Positions 10,190 through 22,468 of a stretch of DNA of 64,000 nt are shown piece by piece. Both the position numbers and the translations under genes were made by a program. The notes below the pieces were generated by a model. The model searched no databases. It was not told where the DNA came from and saw nothing but the letters and a program-made list of their open reading frames with translations. The first letter of the stretch is position 1. Every line of letters begins with the position of its first letter. Location: the NCBI GenBank assembly GCA_019054805.1, contig JAHQIY010000006.1, forward strand, positions 1,488,001-1,552,000, given 5' to 3'. This stretch comes from Brachionus manjavacas. Lineage: Eukaryota > Rotifera > Eurotatoria > Ploima > Brachionidae.

Positions 10190-11300
10190 ATGTCCAACCC
10201 CGATCAAATGGTAATGGGCGTTGAAGCGTTTGATTGTGGAATTCAGAAACGATTAGTTCATGCCGGAAAAACCCCAACAGAATATGTCGATGGCACCAAA
10301 GTACTTATCTGATCAAACATTTTTGGAATTTAATAATTTTCAAGGTTTATTTTCACTTTAAAATTGTCGATCCCGAATCAGGTGTTATAATGGACGATAG
10401 CAAAAAGATGAATGAAACGAAACCCATGGAGCTGATTATAGGCAAGAAATTCAAAATAGAAACGTGGGAAAAGTGTATCCGCACTATGTGGTTAAATGAA
10501 GTAGCTCGATTTAGTGTTGTCAAAGAAGTAATTAGAGAAATTTGTTGATTAATTTTTAGAATATATTTTTTAAGTTACTGTACGATTTTCCCATTGCGGC
10601 AAAGCAACTCAGGGATTATTATTCAAAAATATGTGAAAGCAAACATCACAAAGACGAGACCCATCGCCACCATTGTTGTGGCTTTAACATCATGGAACAT
10701 GGAGTTGGATACAAAGATTTGGATGATTTTCTCAAAAAACCAAAAAATTTAGACTTCATTTTTGAGATTGTAAAAGTTGAGCAGCCTGGCGAATACAAAA
10801 AAGACCCGTGGAGCTTGACCGAGGATGAGAAAATAAAACAAATACCAATTTTGAAGTCGAATGGTAACAGTTTATTCAAGGAGAAAAAGTACGAGGAGGC
10901 AAGTAAGCAGTATGAAGAAGCTCTAGGCTATTTGGAACAATTGATGGTCAAAGAGAAACCAAATGACATCGAATGGATGCAGTGGAATGAAATAAAGATT
11001 CCGATATTGCTCAATTATTGTTTATGTAAATACAATTTGGGCGAATTCTATGCTTGCATCGAGCATTTGAACACAATATTGGAAAGTCAACCAAATAATA
11101 CCAAAGCATTGTATAGACGTGCCAAAGCGAACGTCTCTATTTGGAATCTGCCAGAGGCCAGAAATGATTTCAAGCAATGCGCAGAACTTGATCCAACTCT
11201 CAAAAATGATATTTTAAATCAACTAAATCAAATCGATAATTCTGAGGCTTTACAGTATAAAAAAGAAGCCGAAAAATTTAAAGGAAGGCTTTTTTCTTAA
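10190..11300 (+). CDS. AIP: AIP-like co-chaperone (FKBP-like domain plus TPRs)
   Basis: Three exons (10190-10300, 10345-10527, 10575-11300) join in phase to 339 residues, close to the 330 of vertebrate AIP. Introns are 44 and 47 bp with GT-AG ends. The N-terminal half is the degenerate FKBP-type domain (GIQKRLVHAGK, DGTKV, GVIMDDSKK, KPMELIIGKKFK, then HHCCGF). The C-terminal half (from about residue 181) has three TPR helices pairs (GNSLFKEKKYEEA, LLNYCLCKYNLGEF, ALYRRAKANVS) and a terminal helix ending GRLFS. The Asn of LLNY and the Lys/Arg of KALYRR are the expected contacts for the EEVD tail of Hsp90. In animals AIP holds client receptors with Hsp90 in the cytosol. Absence of a CaaX end argues for AIP rather than vertebrate AIPL1. 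Confidence 0.92.
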
Positions 11301-11534
11301 ATTAAAAAAATCTATAATTGTATTCTTTTTTGTTGGGCTTAAAATTCCAATATTTTTTAATTTATGTCAATTTTTTATTTCAATGAAAATTTAAATTTAA
11401 ATTTTTTTTTTGAGATTATGCAGCTAACTGTAGCCCTCTTTAGACTTTCAAACCACATTAAATTTCATAATGTACCTGGAAATATTTTAAATGGGTAATT
11501 TAAATTCGGTTATTCAAAAAATTAGTTTTAAATT

Positions 11535-11873
11535 ATGAAAAATCCAAGAAAGCACCGAATTTGGCCAAAACCGAATACGAAACAAAAAAATTTTTTACTA
11601 AGAAAAATTGATACTGAGATAAATAATATGAAGTTGATTAGCAGACCTTACGAATCTGAAGTAAAATAAACTTCTAGTTATTATTTTTGGCATTTTTTTT
11701 TCAAATATGCAAAGGAAAATTCAGGACCTGTTTACGAAAAAATGAACCAGGAAAAGGCCAAAATTGAATTTTTGAAAAAATTAGAAAAAGTCAGAAGTAA
11801 CAAAAATAAATTGGAAGACAAATATATGTCGGATCATCTGGATCCGTTGAGAAATCATCGAGTTTGGGAATAG
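11535..11873 (+). CDS. Unknown small two-exon protein, 94 residues
   Basis: Exon 1 (11535-11660) and exon 2 (11715-11873) join in phase 0 across a 54-bp GT-AG intron. The predicted protein is 94 residues, basic and hydrophilic. Exon 1 opens MKNPRKHRIWPKPNTK; exon 2 is a likely helix (EKMNQEKAKIEFLKKLEKV) and ends DPLRNHRVWE. No signal peptide, membrane span or catalytic motif is visible and I do not recognise the family. Its codon use looks like that of the flanking real genes and both splice sites are good, which supports a true gene. It sits only 234 bp after the AIP-like stop and 168 bp before the next gene, all on the same strand. Confidence 0.6.
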
Positions 11874-12040
11874 ACTTTATTTTAAAAAAGATATTAAAAT
11901 TATTTTAAAATAAAAATATTAATTTTTGATTTTTTTTTTTCAATATTTAGTTAACTTAATTCAGTTAAAGAAATAAAATTTGAAAATTTTATTGGAATAT
12001 TTTATTTTATTGTGCTTGTAATTTTTTTTAAATTATACTT

Positions 12041-12681
12041 TTGATGTCTCAGTCAACTAGACCCGGAAATAGAGAAAGGGGATGGAATGATCCGCCAGAA
12101 TTTTTGCATTCAAAGGAGAGTACAGCTTCCCAGAACAAGCGAACTATTTTGAACCAAAGAGTAGCCCATTCGTTCGATGGCAAGCCGGTCGAGAAAAATC
12201 CAGAAATATTAGCAGAACCACCTAAGCTATCTGCTCCGCCAATAAGTCAGATTAATACTAAAAAAGAAGAGGAATATACTCAAGCAGATGCTGCGAATGA
12301 AATAGATGTTGAAAATTTGGAAAAAAAACTTAACGAAAGTGTTCAACTTCTAAAAGATAGCGGCATAGCTGTAATTTAATTTTAAACCGAAATTTTCGGA
12401 TTTTAATTTTTGTTTAGATTAGAATTTGTGATGATATTTTAAAAAGAATAAAAATTTTTGTTAGTAGTTGGCCGAAATTGAACCAAAGTGTCAAACAAAG
12501 AATGAGTAGTCTGGTAAAAAATTTGCAAAATAAAGAGCTTAAAAGTGCGAATGAATTGCATGTTCGTTTAATGATGGACTATCCATCCGAAGTTAGTCAA
12601 TGGATGGTCGGTGTAAAAAAATTAATTTTTGAATTGATTGAACTTGAAAAAAAGAAAGAGTCGAATTCGCCAAATGAATAA
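12041..12681 (+). CDS. SRA1: SRA1-like protein
   Basis: Exon 1 (Met at 12044, possibly 12041; to 12370) and exon 2 (12418-12681) are separated by a 47-bp GT-AG intron and give roughly 197 residues, near the family's usual size. The N terminus has the family hallmark PGNRERGWNDPPEF, followed by a low-complexity proline-bearing linker. Exon 2 codes the helical C-terminal domain, including MSSLVKNLQNK, HVRLMMDYPSEVSQWM and VGVKKLI. In vertebrates the gene is known both for a noncoding steroid-receptor coactivator RNA and for this protein, whose helical bundle resembles the Prp18 splicing factor. In an invertebrate only the protein role can be argued. Identification is firm; function here is inferred. 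Confidence 0.93.
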
Positions 12682-13439
12682 CATAAAAATCAATAGATCA
12701 CTTTTAAATTTATAAAATTATTTTTGAATAAAAATTTTAAAATATGTTTTAATAATAGGTGGTCATTATTTAATAAAACGAAATTGAATTTTTTAGGTAA
12801 ATTTACGCAAATTTAAGCTTTTACGTAAAATTACCAAGATGAAAAAAATATTAGCTAATGTTTCTAGTTGTATTAACTATTTTTTGAATTCGTTAAGAAA
12901 GAATTTTGAAAATTTTTCACCTTTATTTTTTTGAAAAACTCTGGAAAATGTTTCAGACAGTTGTTTAAAAATTACTAAATGAGATACTCGAGTAAATTCT
13001 TGAAAAAGTTTAAAAAATGGTAAAAATTATTTAAAAAAAAAAGGAAATCATCTATCTTGTTTAATCATATAACTAGTTTATAATTTATAATTTATATTTT
13101 TTTAGCAATTTACGATATGTCTGACAATTCTTACTTTATATTTTAATAACAATTATTGTACAATGAGATTTAATTCTCAAATCAATAATTTTTAATAGAT
13201 TAAACCGTTTGAAACTCAAATTCACCAAAAATACAGTATTTTTTGTACACTTGGTATTTACGCTTTTTTTTAACTTTTTCCAGCAAGCTTACGCGAATTT
13301 TGGCAAAATCCGAAAAATTAAAAAATCATTGTAAATGTAAAATTATCTGAAATATTAAAAAAATTAAAATTAATTGAAAAAATTTTATCTTTAAAAAAAA
13401 TTTCTATTATTCAGAGAATATTTGGAGGATATCATTATT
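12682..13439. other. Noncoding spacer
   Basis: A/T-rich sequence with no convincing coding region, inverted repeat or RNA gene. Confidence 0.6.
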
Positions 13440-13790
13440 TGTTTATTTATTTGTGACGAGCTTAAGCTATTAATTCTATTGTCACTTTTTTCTCCTATTG
13501 GATAATAAGGAGGCGCTCATCTCCTTTTCAAATACCTTTTTGAGCAGCGGCTTCGATCTTACACAGAGGCTACTGCATCGAGTTGATCATCTACAACGCA
13601 ATTATTACCTAGTCGAAACTGGTTCACCTATTTTTAATGATGAAAGAGGTTTAAATATTTGCGCCGCATTGCAGAGATATTTTGAAGATTTTTTTCACCC
13701 TCAGCGGGTTTTGAACCCTCGATCCTCTGCTTGCATGACTTACACGCAAACCATTCGGCCATACGGGCTCTTTTTAGTCGATCTTGCAAT
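13440..13790 (-). mobile_element. tRNA-derived SINE-like element
   Basis: Read on the minus strand, 13787-13690 looks like a decayed tRNA head. It has GCCCGTATGGCCGAATGG as acceptor and A box (compare TGGCCGAGTGG of Ser/Leu tRNAs) and, about 45 bases on, GAGGGTTCAAAACCC as T arm and B box. About 250 bp of non-tRNA body follows, ending near 13440 in an A-rich AATAAATAAACAAAT tail. That order (head, body, tail) is the SINE plan. A continuous plus-strand frame crosses it by chance and contains peptide-like text made of the tRNA complement. Confidence 0.6.
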
Positions 13791-13914
13791 CAGGTTAAAA
13801 TATGTCAAACCACCACCAGCAGCAAAAGATGTACCGATTGGCGAAAAACATAAAAGAGGAACAGCAAATAAGGCAACAAAAGCTTTATTGAAAAATAAGA
13901 TTTTCTTCTTTTAA
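13776..13914 (+). pseudogene. MULE transposase C-terminal scrap
   Basis: The end of a plus-strand frame reads VPIGEKHKRGTANKATKALL. This resembles the basic tail that follows the SWIM zinc finger in MULE transposases of animals (pattern VPIGxKRKRGRPxKxxxAL). Nothing of the catalytic or SWIM region remains upstream, where the SINE-like element sits. A second MULE tail in this window (41265-41650) supports the family being present. Confidence 0.5.
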
Positions 13915-15192
13915 AAAAATTTTCTTTTTAAATAAATGTCATACCCAAAGACAACTGTCTTGAAAACAAAGTAACTTTATAATATTTAAAAAATGTCGCT
14001 TTTATTGGCGTGACATAAGCATAACATATTAATATAATTTACTATTAGTTTTTAAATTAAGTATTTTAACAAACATTTTATATTAAACACTGATCGACTA
14101 AAATATTGATCAAGTTATTAAAAAATACTGATCAATTAATTAATTCTCATATTATAAGTATTTAATAATTTATTTTGAGTAAACCTCGCGGGCTTATAAA
14201 AAGACAATATTAAGTGGGATTATAGTATATAGTATATTTTTAAGTAGGGCTAGTTGGCAAGGGTTTACGATGTGATGAAGACATCACTGTGTATGTACGC
14301 GGTTCGCTGTGCAGTTGCATGCACGCGTATTTCATATATTTTTATATTTATTGATTGAATGAATTGGATTTTTCCGGAGATATTTTTCTATATAAGTTTA
14401 ATAAAGTATTTAAACTTTATTAAATAAGCTACCTTATTTCATACAGTAACCAAAAAAAATTAAAATTAAATTGAATTTACAAAGTTTCAAACATACCATA
14501 ATCCATTAATTTTATTCACTATCTGAATAACAATTTGTAATGGATTATAAATTTTTGAATTAATTTAAACAAGTATAAACTAATTAAAGTAAATAAAATC
14601 TAAAAGGAATAAATTAAAAAAATATTCAATTAGTTAAAATTTAATAGACTGGATGATGAATAATCAAACATTAGTTGAATCTTAATTACTATTTTTTATT
14701 AAATTTTAACGTTCTAATCAACAATTTCAAATAAAAAGTTTATAAAAATAGTGAATTTTTTTTTAAATTAAATTATAGATATCAAATTTTATGTTAAAAG
14801 TGGTAACGCGAATTTTGAAACATCTAAAAAAAACATCTAAAAATTTTGATACTAAAACATCTAAAAAAAATTAAGAAACTATTTAACTTTTTTTCTGCTT
14901 TTGTTAAATAAATCAGCTGATACATTCGATCCATCATTTAAAACCATTTAAGTATTTTTTTTTCATTATTGCCTTTTAGGGTTTTGATTCTTTTCAGCAC
15001 AAAACCAATGCAATCGCTAAATTCTTAAGATAAAATTAATTTTTTTTCAATTTAATTGTTATTGCTTATCATGATTTGAGTTGACTCATTGAAGAAAAGT
15101 AAATTTAACAATTAGAATAAAGCTTGAAAATGAGAATTTAAATTTTTAAGATTAATTCCAATGTAAATTGTTCATTAGTCAGCTTTTGGAAA
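13915..15192. other. Noncoding spacer with a possible solo LTR
   Basis: Mostly A/T-rich and empty. At about 14216-14452 there is a less A/T-rich segment that could be a solo LTR. It begins TGGGATTATAG, has a GC-richer middle (GTACGCGGTTCGCTGTGCAG), then CTATATAAG, AATAAAG and a second polyadenylation-like stretch, ending near CAGTAACCA. No clear target duplication was found. Confidence 0.4.
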
Positions 15193-18100
15193 ATGAGCAA
15201 AAAATCTAATAGATTGTTTATCTTTGGCAAAAGCGTTGCTTTGGAAAAATATTACCTAGAGTAAAAATTTTAGATTAAAATCAAAATGGAAAATTAAAAT
15301 CTGCTATGTCGTCTATAGCACACAACATTTAACTTACAATTTAATAAAATTTTTTTTTTGATTTAAAATATGTTGCCAAAATTTTTTGATCATAAAAATA
15401 AAATGTCGCCATTTTATTAATAATCATTTTGAAACAAATTTCACTTTTTCCTCAATACGCAACAAATCAATATGTCAAATTTTCATTTCTACAGTCTATC
15501 TGGTCATCTCACTCTCAAGCATAGAATAAGTAAAATTTAAAATTTTTTAAAATTTAGACTAAATACTTATTAAGCTTTTCTTCAAATTGCTGTGGAAAAA
15601 AAACTCTGGTTTGTTTACAACGAGAGTCTGTTTCAGCTCGAAAGCTATCTGAGCGAAAAAAACTTTCTCTTAAAAAGCAACCATCTGCATTGCATTAATA
15701 TACTGCGTTCTGCCATCTTACCAAGCCAGAACGAACAAAACGTCTTTATAATTCTGTATATTTTGCTTCTAGTAGAACAATTAAAAAATAAAAATTTATT
15801 TTAGCACTGACAATCAAAAGTATGAGCTGAGAGCCGAAAACTACGAGAGCTATTTGGTGTGGGTGAGAGAGCTGCAGGTAACAATGAGTACTAACAGAAG
15901 TTTTCATAAAATTTTGAAAGTTTAATGAAGAAGAAAAGAAGCAATTTTCAAAAAGAATGCAATGAAGTGTTTTACATGGATGCTTTTAATGAAGAAGATG
16001 ATGCGACCATATTTCAAGATGATAGCGAGGATGCCTCATCGACTAGCTCTAATAGTACGATAAAATGTAAATTTTTCTAGTTGAATTTTCTTAAATGATA
16101 ATGGATATGATAAAAATATTTTAATTAAATCAAAAAAAATTTCAAGTCATTTGTCTACAAAATTTGCTTTTAAATTTTATTAAAGTTAAAAACAGTGACA
16201 AACTAAAGCATTCAAGTCGAATTAAAGTTGCGTCTGTCGAATCGATAGATTCAGCATTTAGTGATTTTAAGATGGCATCAAGCGTATCGTGTGATTCATC
16301 CAGATACTCTCTGGAAAGAGAAATAATGTATGAAATTTAAAAAATTGAAAATAATGGGACTCATTGATTTTATAAAAATTTTTTTAAGTAAATTAAAAAG
16401 CGAATTGGCTTTGTGTAAAGACAAAGAGAGCGACTATCAAAACATTTTGAGCCAAAAGGACGAAATAATTGACGATTTGAGAAATCTAATTTTAGAATCG
16501 AATAAAAGTAAGATGATTTTTTTATTGAAAAATTTTGCCGGATTAATTTAATTATGTTCCTCTTTAAAAAATCTTATTTTTAATTATAAATGGTCATTGA
16601 TATTTAAAAAGTATTTCAATTTTAAAAAAGAGAAATTTACTTCGAATACCACAAAATTTGAATAAAATACACAAAATTTTTTATTTTTTTCACCGATTAT
16701 TAAATAAAATTCCTCAATTAAAAATTGTGCTTAAAAAATTAATCTATACTAATTTAAATAGAAATCCAATACTTTTAACTTATTGTCACTTTTTCTTAAA
16801 AATTAAATTAACTAATAAGAGGTTTTAAATTTTCAAATGTTGATTGATAATTGAAAACTAAGGGAAAATGATTAGGTAGAAATTACAAAATTACATTTTT
16901 TAATTTTTTTTCGTTAAATAATTTTTACAACAATTAAATTTTTTTAAGAAAAAATATTCGGGTACTTTGTCAAAAATTAGTTTTAATTTTTTAAGAAAAA
17001 ATGCCAATAATTTAAAAAATATTGCATTTCTATTTAATTTTGTGAAAATTAATTTTTTGATGTTTAATCTTGATAATTGGCAAAAAAAATAAAAAATTTG
17101 GAGTATTTTATTCAAAGTGTGGTATCAATTTTAATTGTTCTTTAAAAAATCTACCTTGCATTATAAAGAGAGGGCCTTTTGTGGCAATTATCTATTTAAA
17201 AAATTTTGTCAGAATAGGATAAGAAAATAAAAAAATTAATTTTTAAATTATTTTATTACAATATAAAAAAAAAATTCCATTAAAAAATTTGAATTGTTTA
17301 TTTCTTTAACCAAGTTAATATTTTCAAGACTTTTGATAAATTTAAACATCTGGATCAAATCATTATTATCTCTTTTCTTCTAAAATAAATACACCATAGT
17401 CCTCACTTTGCCTTCATTGAATTCTTGGTTGATTTTAAAAATTTTTATTGCTATTTTAATTCTATTTTTTGGTTTTAAAAAATTTTTTTTAGTAAGCTTA
17501 TTTTTCGTATTACAAAATTATTTTTGAATGGAGCTTGACAGTTTTTAACTTATTTTGAAAATTTAAATTTTGCTCATTAAAGAGATTTTTCTTTTAAATT
17601 AACTTAAAATTCAGATGAAAAATAATAAAAATCAGATAAATCAATATTTAAAATTACACAAAAACTATATTATAATTTTATTTTTTTATCATATCACATG
17701 AAACTTTTGTACCATTTCTTCATTTTGCGTCAGTCTCTAAGAAATAAAAAAATCGCATCTTATTTTAATTAGAAAAAATAATTAAGTAATTAATTACGAA
17801 TTTGAAAATTTAAAAAGACAAAAACTAGTTTCAAGGTTTATGTCAATATTTCATAATAAAAAATTTTTATTTTTATATTTTTTATTCGGGAACAATACAA
17901 AAATTAATTTTTTTTTGAATATTTGACTTGGCACCAAATCTGTAAAAAAATTTAAGGGAGCATTTGAAAAAAAAGAAATAAAATTAAATCATTATTTACC
18001 TTAAGATAAAAATGAGAACTATAGTTATAATTTCTTAATCTAGATTGCAGATTAAAATTAATGAAAATGATAAGTGCGAAAATTTAAATAATTAATTATT

Positions 18101-21100
18101 TATTTAAATTAAAAAATATTTTAAGGTTTCTTTTTTCAAATGTTGTTTTCAATTTAAAACTTGAAAATTTGAGTCAAATTTTTTATCTTTTTTCCCTGAG
18201 AATAAAAAAATTCTAAAAATAAGATTTTTTAAAAATAATGAAATTAAAAAATTGATATTAAAATATTGACTACAAGGTAGAAATGAGATATCTCGAAATA
18301 TTCGTGATGAAAATGAAATCCTCCAAACTGAAGTGTCCCTTTTGAAATTAGATTTGAACAGAGACAATGCCAAATTTCTGCGACTAGAAAAGTAAATTAA
18401 TTTTTCTATGCAAAATTAAAATCTAAAATTAAAAAGTGAGATAAAACAATTAAAATCAGAAAATAATCGACTCAAAATGGATTATTTGGAAATTTTACAA
18501 TCGTTCTTAGCTTGTTCTAGCGACTACCAAAATTCCAATTATCCAAATGAGAATCTGAGCATATCAAACCTAAGTTTATCTGATGACCAATCTATTGATT
18601 TACCACCATTCAATGATTCAATTAAACAATTCACTCTTTTCGGAGGCGATAAGCACAAAAATAGGCTTAAAGAATACCTAGAAGAGTGTCGTCGCAATGA
18701 TCCGAGTTTTCCGTCTTGGGAAAGCATCACTAGCAATGAATGCTTTGTGGATAAATATGGCTTTAAGTACACCAAGTCAAACGAATACGCACTTATCCAT
18801 TATATCTGCCAACAAATAAGTATATTTTACCAAAGTCAGCCAAAACTGAATGAGGCTTATTTGTGGGAGACAAGACTGCGAGAATGGAAGAAATCGCTAG
18901 ATCCTTCTAGTGAAGTTAAATCGATGATACGCAGTGGAATATTGCCGAAATATCGGTCAGAATTTTGGAAGTTGTGCATTTATAGACAAGTGGGAGACAT
19001 CAAAAAATCGAAAGGACCAAATTATTATCAATTTTTGTGCAACCTTTCAAACGATTTACCAGTAAGTATTTAAAGAAAAAAATAATATATTTTTATAATT
19101 TTGTTACTTTAAGAGAGACATAATCAAATTTGACCATCAAATATTTTTGGACTTGTTCAGAACCCTACCGAATAATGTAAAATTTTGTTCAAAATATTCA
19201 CAAGGAGTAGGGGGATTTTTTTTTTATTAAATTAAAATTTGTTTTTTTATTTTTTGAAAGATAAATCAATTACAAGAAGTATTGAGAGCATTTTGTTTGT
19301 ACAATCCAAATATAGGGTATTGCCAAGGCATGAACTTTATTGTGGGCATTGCACTGCTTTTTCTTGATCCAGAAGACGCTTTTTGGTGCCTGGTAGCAAT
19401 AACTGAAAATTTTTTTCTACCCCACTACTTTGACTGTGGTCTTGTGGGCGCCCAGAGCGACCAGCACTGCTTAAAGCAACTAATCGAACACAAATTGCCA
19501 GATCTTCATTATCACTTGAAAAAACTTGACATTGACATCTCAACAATTACACTCAATTGGTTCATGGCTTTGTTCATTGATGCTTTACCATTCGAAACAA
19601 TGCTCAGAATTTGGGACTGTTTTTTGCTTGAAGGAAGCAAAGTTTTGTTCAGATATGCATTGGGTCTGTTGTATATGCACAAAAACTTCCTTCTAAAACA
19701 CAACGATACCATTTCGATTTTCAAAGCGATTAAATATTCAGTGAGCGTGACATTCGATGTGGAAGAATTGACCAAAGTTTCTTTCAACAGCCTCAAGCCT
19801 TTTCCGAAGCGAAGAGAAATTCAGCAAATACAGAGAGCTTTTTTTAAAGAATTGACAACCAAATTGGAGAAAAAGAGAAGAAATGAGGCAAGTGCTTTCT
19901 ATGAGGAAACCGAGGGCATTCATGATCTTAGAATATCGTATGCATGTTTCGTCAACGAAAAGGAAATATGGGTGTGTAGTGGAAAACAAGCTGAGGGTAT
20001 TGTAATGGTCGCAAACACTGAAAGCAGAAAAATGGCCGTCCAAAATTTTAATGTAAGCTGATTCTCAATTTTTAGTATGTTTTCGGATCATTATGTATCA
20101 TATGAATACTAAAGTATGTATTTTTCTACCAAGGAATAAAAAATTACCAATTAAGCATAGGTTTATAATAGATATTTAAAGGCTTAAATTTTTTGGGGGT
20201 GACAAATTTAATCTTTTTTAGCTGACAATGAAAAACTAATTATTCTGACAAAAAAACCAAACGACTGACAAATTTATATTTAATATATATTGATTCTATT
20301 TAATAATTCTGCACTGACAAAATTTTATTTTATTTTAGTTCTAATTAAGCTATTTAGTAATTTAATTCTCTTAGATTGTAAGGAATGAACTTAAATTGTT
20401 ACGTTTTCTCATAGTTGACTCTGGCTTGATGATGAGATTTGGACAAAACGGTTTGGCATAATCGTCTGGAGCTTCCTTCTGATTTTGGTGCTATAGTTCA
20501 AGATTTTGATTTTTATTGTGACCTCAAAATCATTAATATGTTGTAAAAAGAATTAATTAGTCAAAAAAGTATATTTGTCACTCAATTAATTTATTAATGC
20601 ATTGAATTTTTTAATTTTATTCAGATTTTATTTTAAAAGGGGTTTCGTGAAATTCAGTACTTAAGAACAGAATAAAATGATTAAAAATTGAAAAAACTTT
20701 TTTCTATAATGTCAAAAATAAGTTCTGTGAATGCAACATATTTCATTTGCGTGAACTGTCAAAGTCTGCTAATAATTTGCAAGATCTCCACAAATTGCAC
20801 AACGGTAGAATATATTGAAATCTAATTTATACTAGATTTGTGGAGCTTGGCTGACTTTGACAGTTGATGCAACTACGCATAGTAACTTCAGCAGTTAGGT
20901 AAGACTTGTACTGTGCAAAAAATTAAAACTTTTTGATTTAAACCACAACATTAAACTGTTTCTTTTAAAATTTAAACAAAATATGAATTATAGTAAAATC
21001 TCGATTTTTTTGACATGTCACTAAAAAAGCCCAAAATTGACTTTTATAAAGAATAATTGTATGATTTTAATTTTCATTAAATAAGTAAATAATCATTTAA

Positions 21101-22435
21101 AGTTTATTTTAAATTTTGTTGTTATTTAAAAAAAAAATCAGGATTCTTTTGTATCAGTAAGTCAAACAAAAGTATAAAAGTATAAAAAAATGTGCAATTA
21201 CAAAACAAAAGTAGCTATAAATAAAAATTAAAAAAAATTAGTGATAAAAAGTCAAAGAAAAAATTTAAAAAAAAATAAAAATTAAAAAAGTTTCTATAAT
21301 AAAGTTCTATAAAAAACGCCGAACAATATAATAAAAAAAAATTGAACTATATTTTGTTAAAAATTCATGAAAATCTGTTCGATAATTCTCTTAAAATTTG
21401 TAACCCAAATTTCTAAAACAAATAAAAAAGTGTACTAAAGATATTTCTTTTTTGTAAAAAAGACAGCCGTAAAAATTATCTAGCGATTAAAATTTATTAA
21501 AAGAGACATTAGATTTTTTTATTTATAAGACCAATTATTTTTTGAATTTTTTTTACTTTAAGGTTTATTGAACAATGTTAAATAGAAAATTGTTAAATAG
21601 ATTGTTCCATAACAAAATTAAAGGTATTAAGATTCAAAACATAAACCGATCGAGATAAAAAAATAACTATGCACTTTTATATAAAAAAAATTTTAAGATT
21701 CCGCATATTTAAGCTAAAGCTCAGACATTTTGAAAAAAAAATTTGAATGTTCTCAAATAAACTTAAAAATCAAACAAAAACTTTTTTAGTAAGGATTTGT
21801 CAAGACGAAACAAAAAAGGAATAAAAGTTATAAATTTTTCTTTAAATTTTATTAATAAAATCCTATTGATTGTTTTTTTTTAGGATTTTATCTTACCAGA
21901 GCTCGTGGATAAATTTATAAAGATTTAAGTAAAGTTTTTAATTTAATCATTTTTTCCTATATCGGTTCATTAGGATTTAAAAAAAAAGAAGCTTTGCATT
22001 TCAAATGAAATTTCAAATCTTTTATAAAATATAAAAGATGTTCTTTTTTTATTTATAAAAAATTAATAAATCAGAACATATTATCAAATAATTCACAAAA
22101 AAATTATCGTAGATTATTTGTAGATACGTGATTTTTTATAGAAAATAAATTAACAGAATATTCAAATTTTCCTAAAATTTACAAAAATTAAAATCGTAAT
22201 TAAAAAAAAGATTTCAGGACTTACTTTTTTGTTTATTAATTTTTTTTTATAAAATGAATAATAATTATGAAATTAAAAAAGCAGAAAGAAAAAAAAAACA
22301 AAATTAACATTTAAATTAAATATTTTATTCAATTTTTATTTAAATTTTTTAGAAAACACTTAAACTTTGTCTTATTTATTACATTTTATTTTCTAAATTT
22401 TTATTAACATCGCCTTTAAGGCGTTCATTGAAATA

Positions 22436-22468
<33 letters not shown>

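Noticed and set aside
13498..13914. 138-codon frame as a host gene
   Set aside because: Its middle is the complement of a tRNA-like SINE head and its end is a MULE scrap.
16330..16551. 73-codon frame as a separate small gene
   Set aside because: Its second half is the phase-compatible coiled-coil exon 16389-16507 of the TBC gene; the first half is intron.
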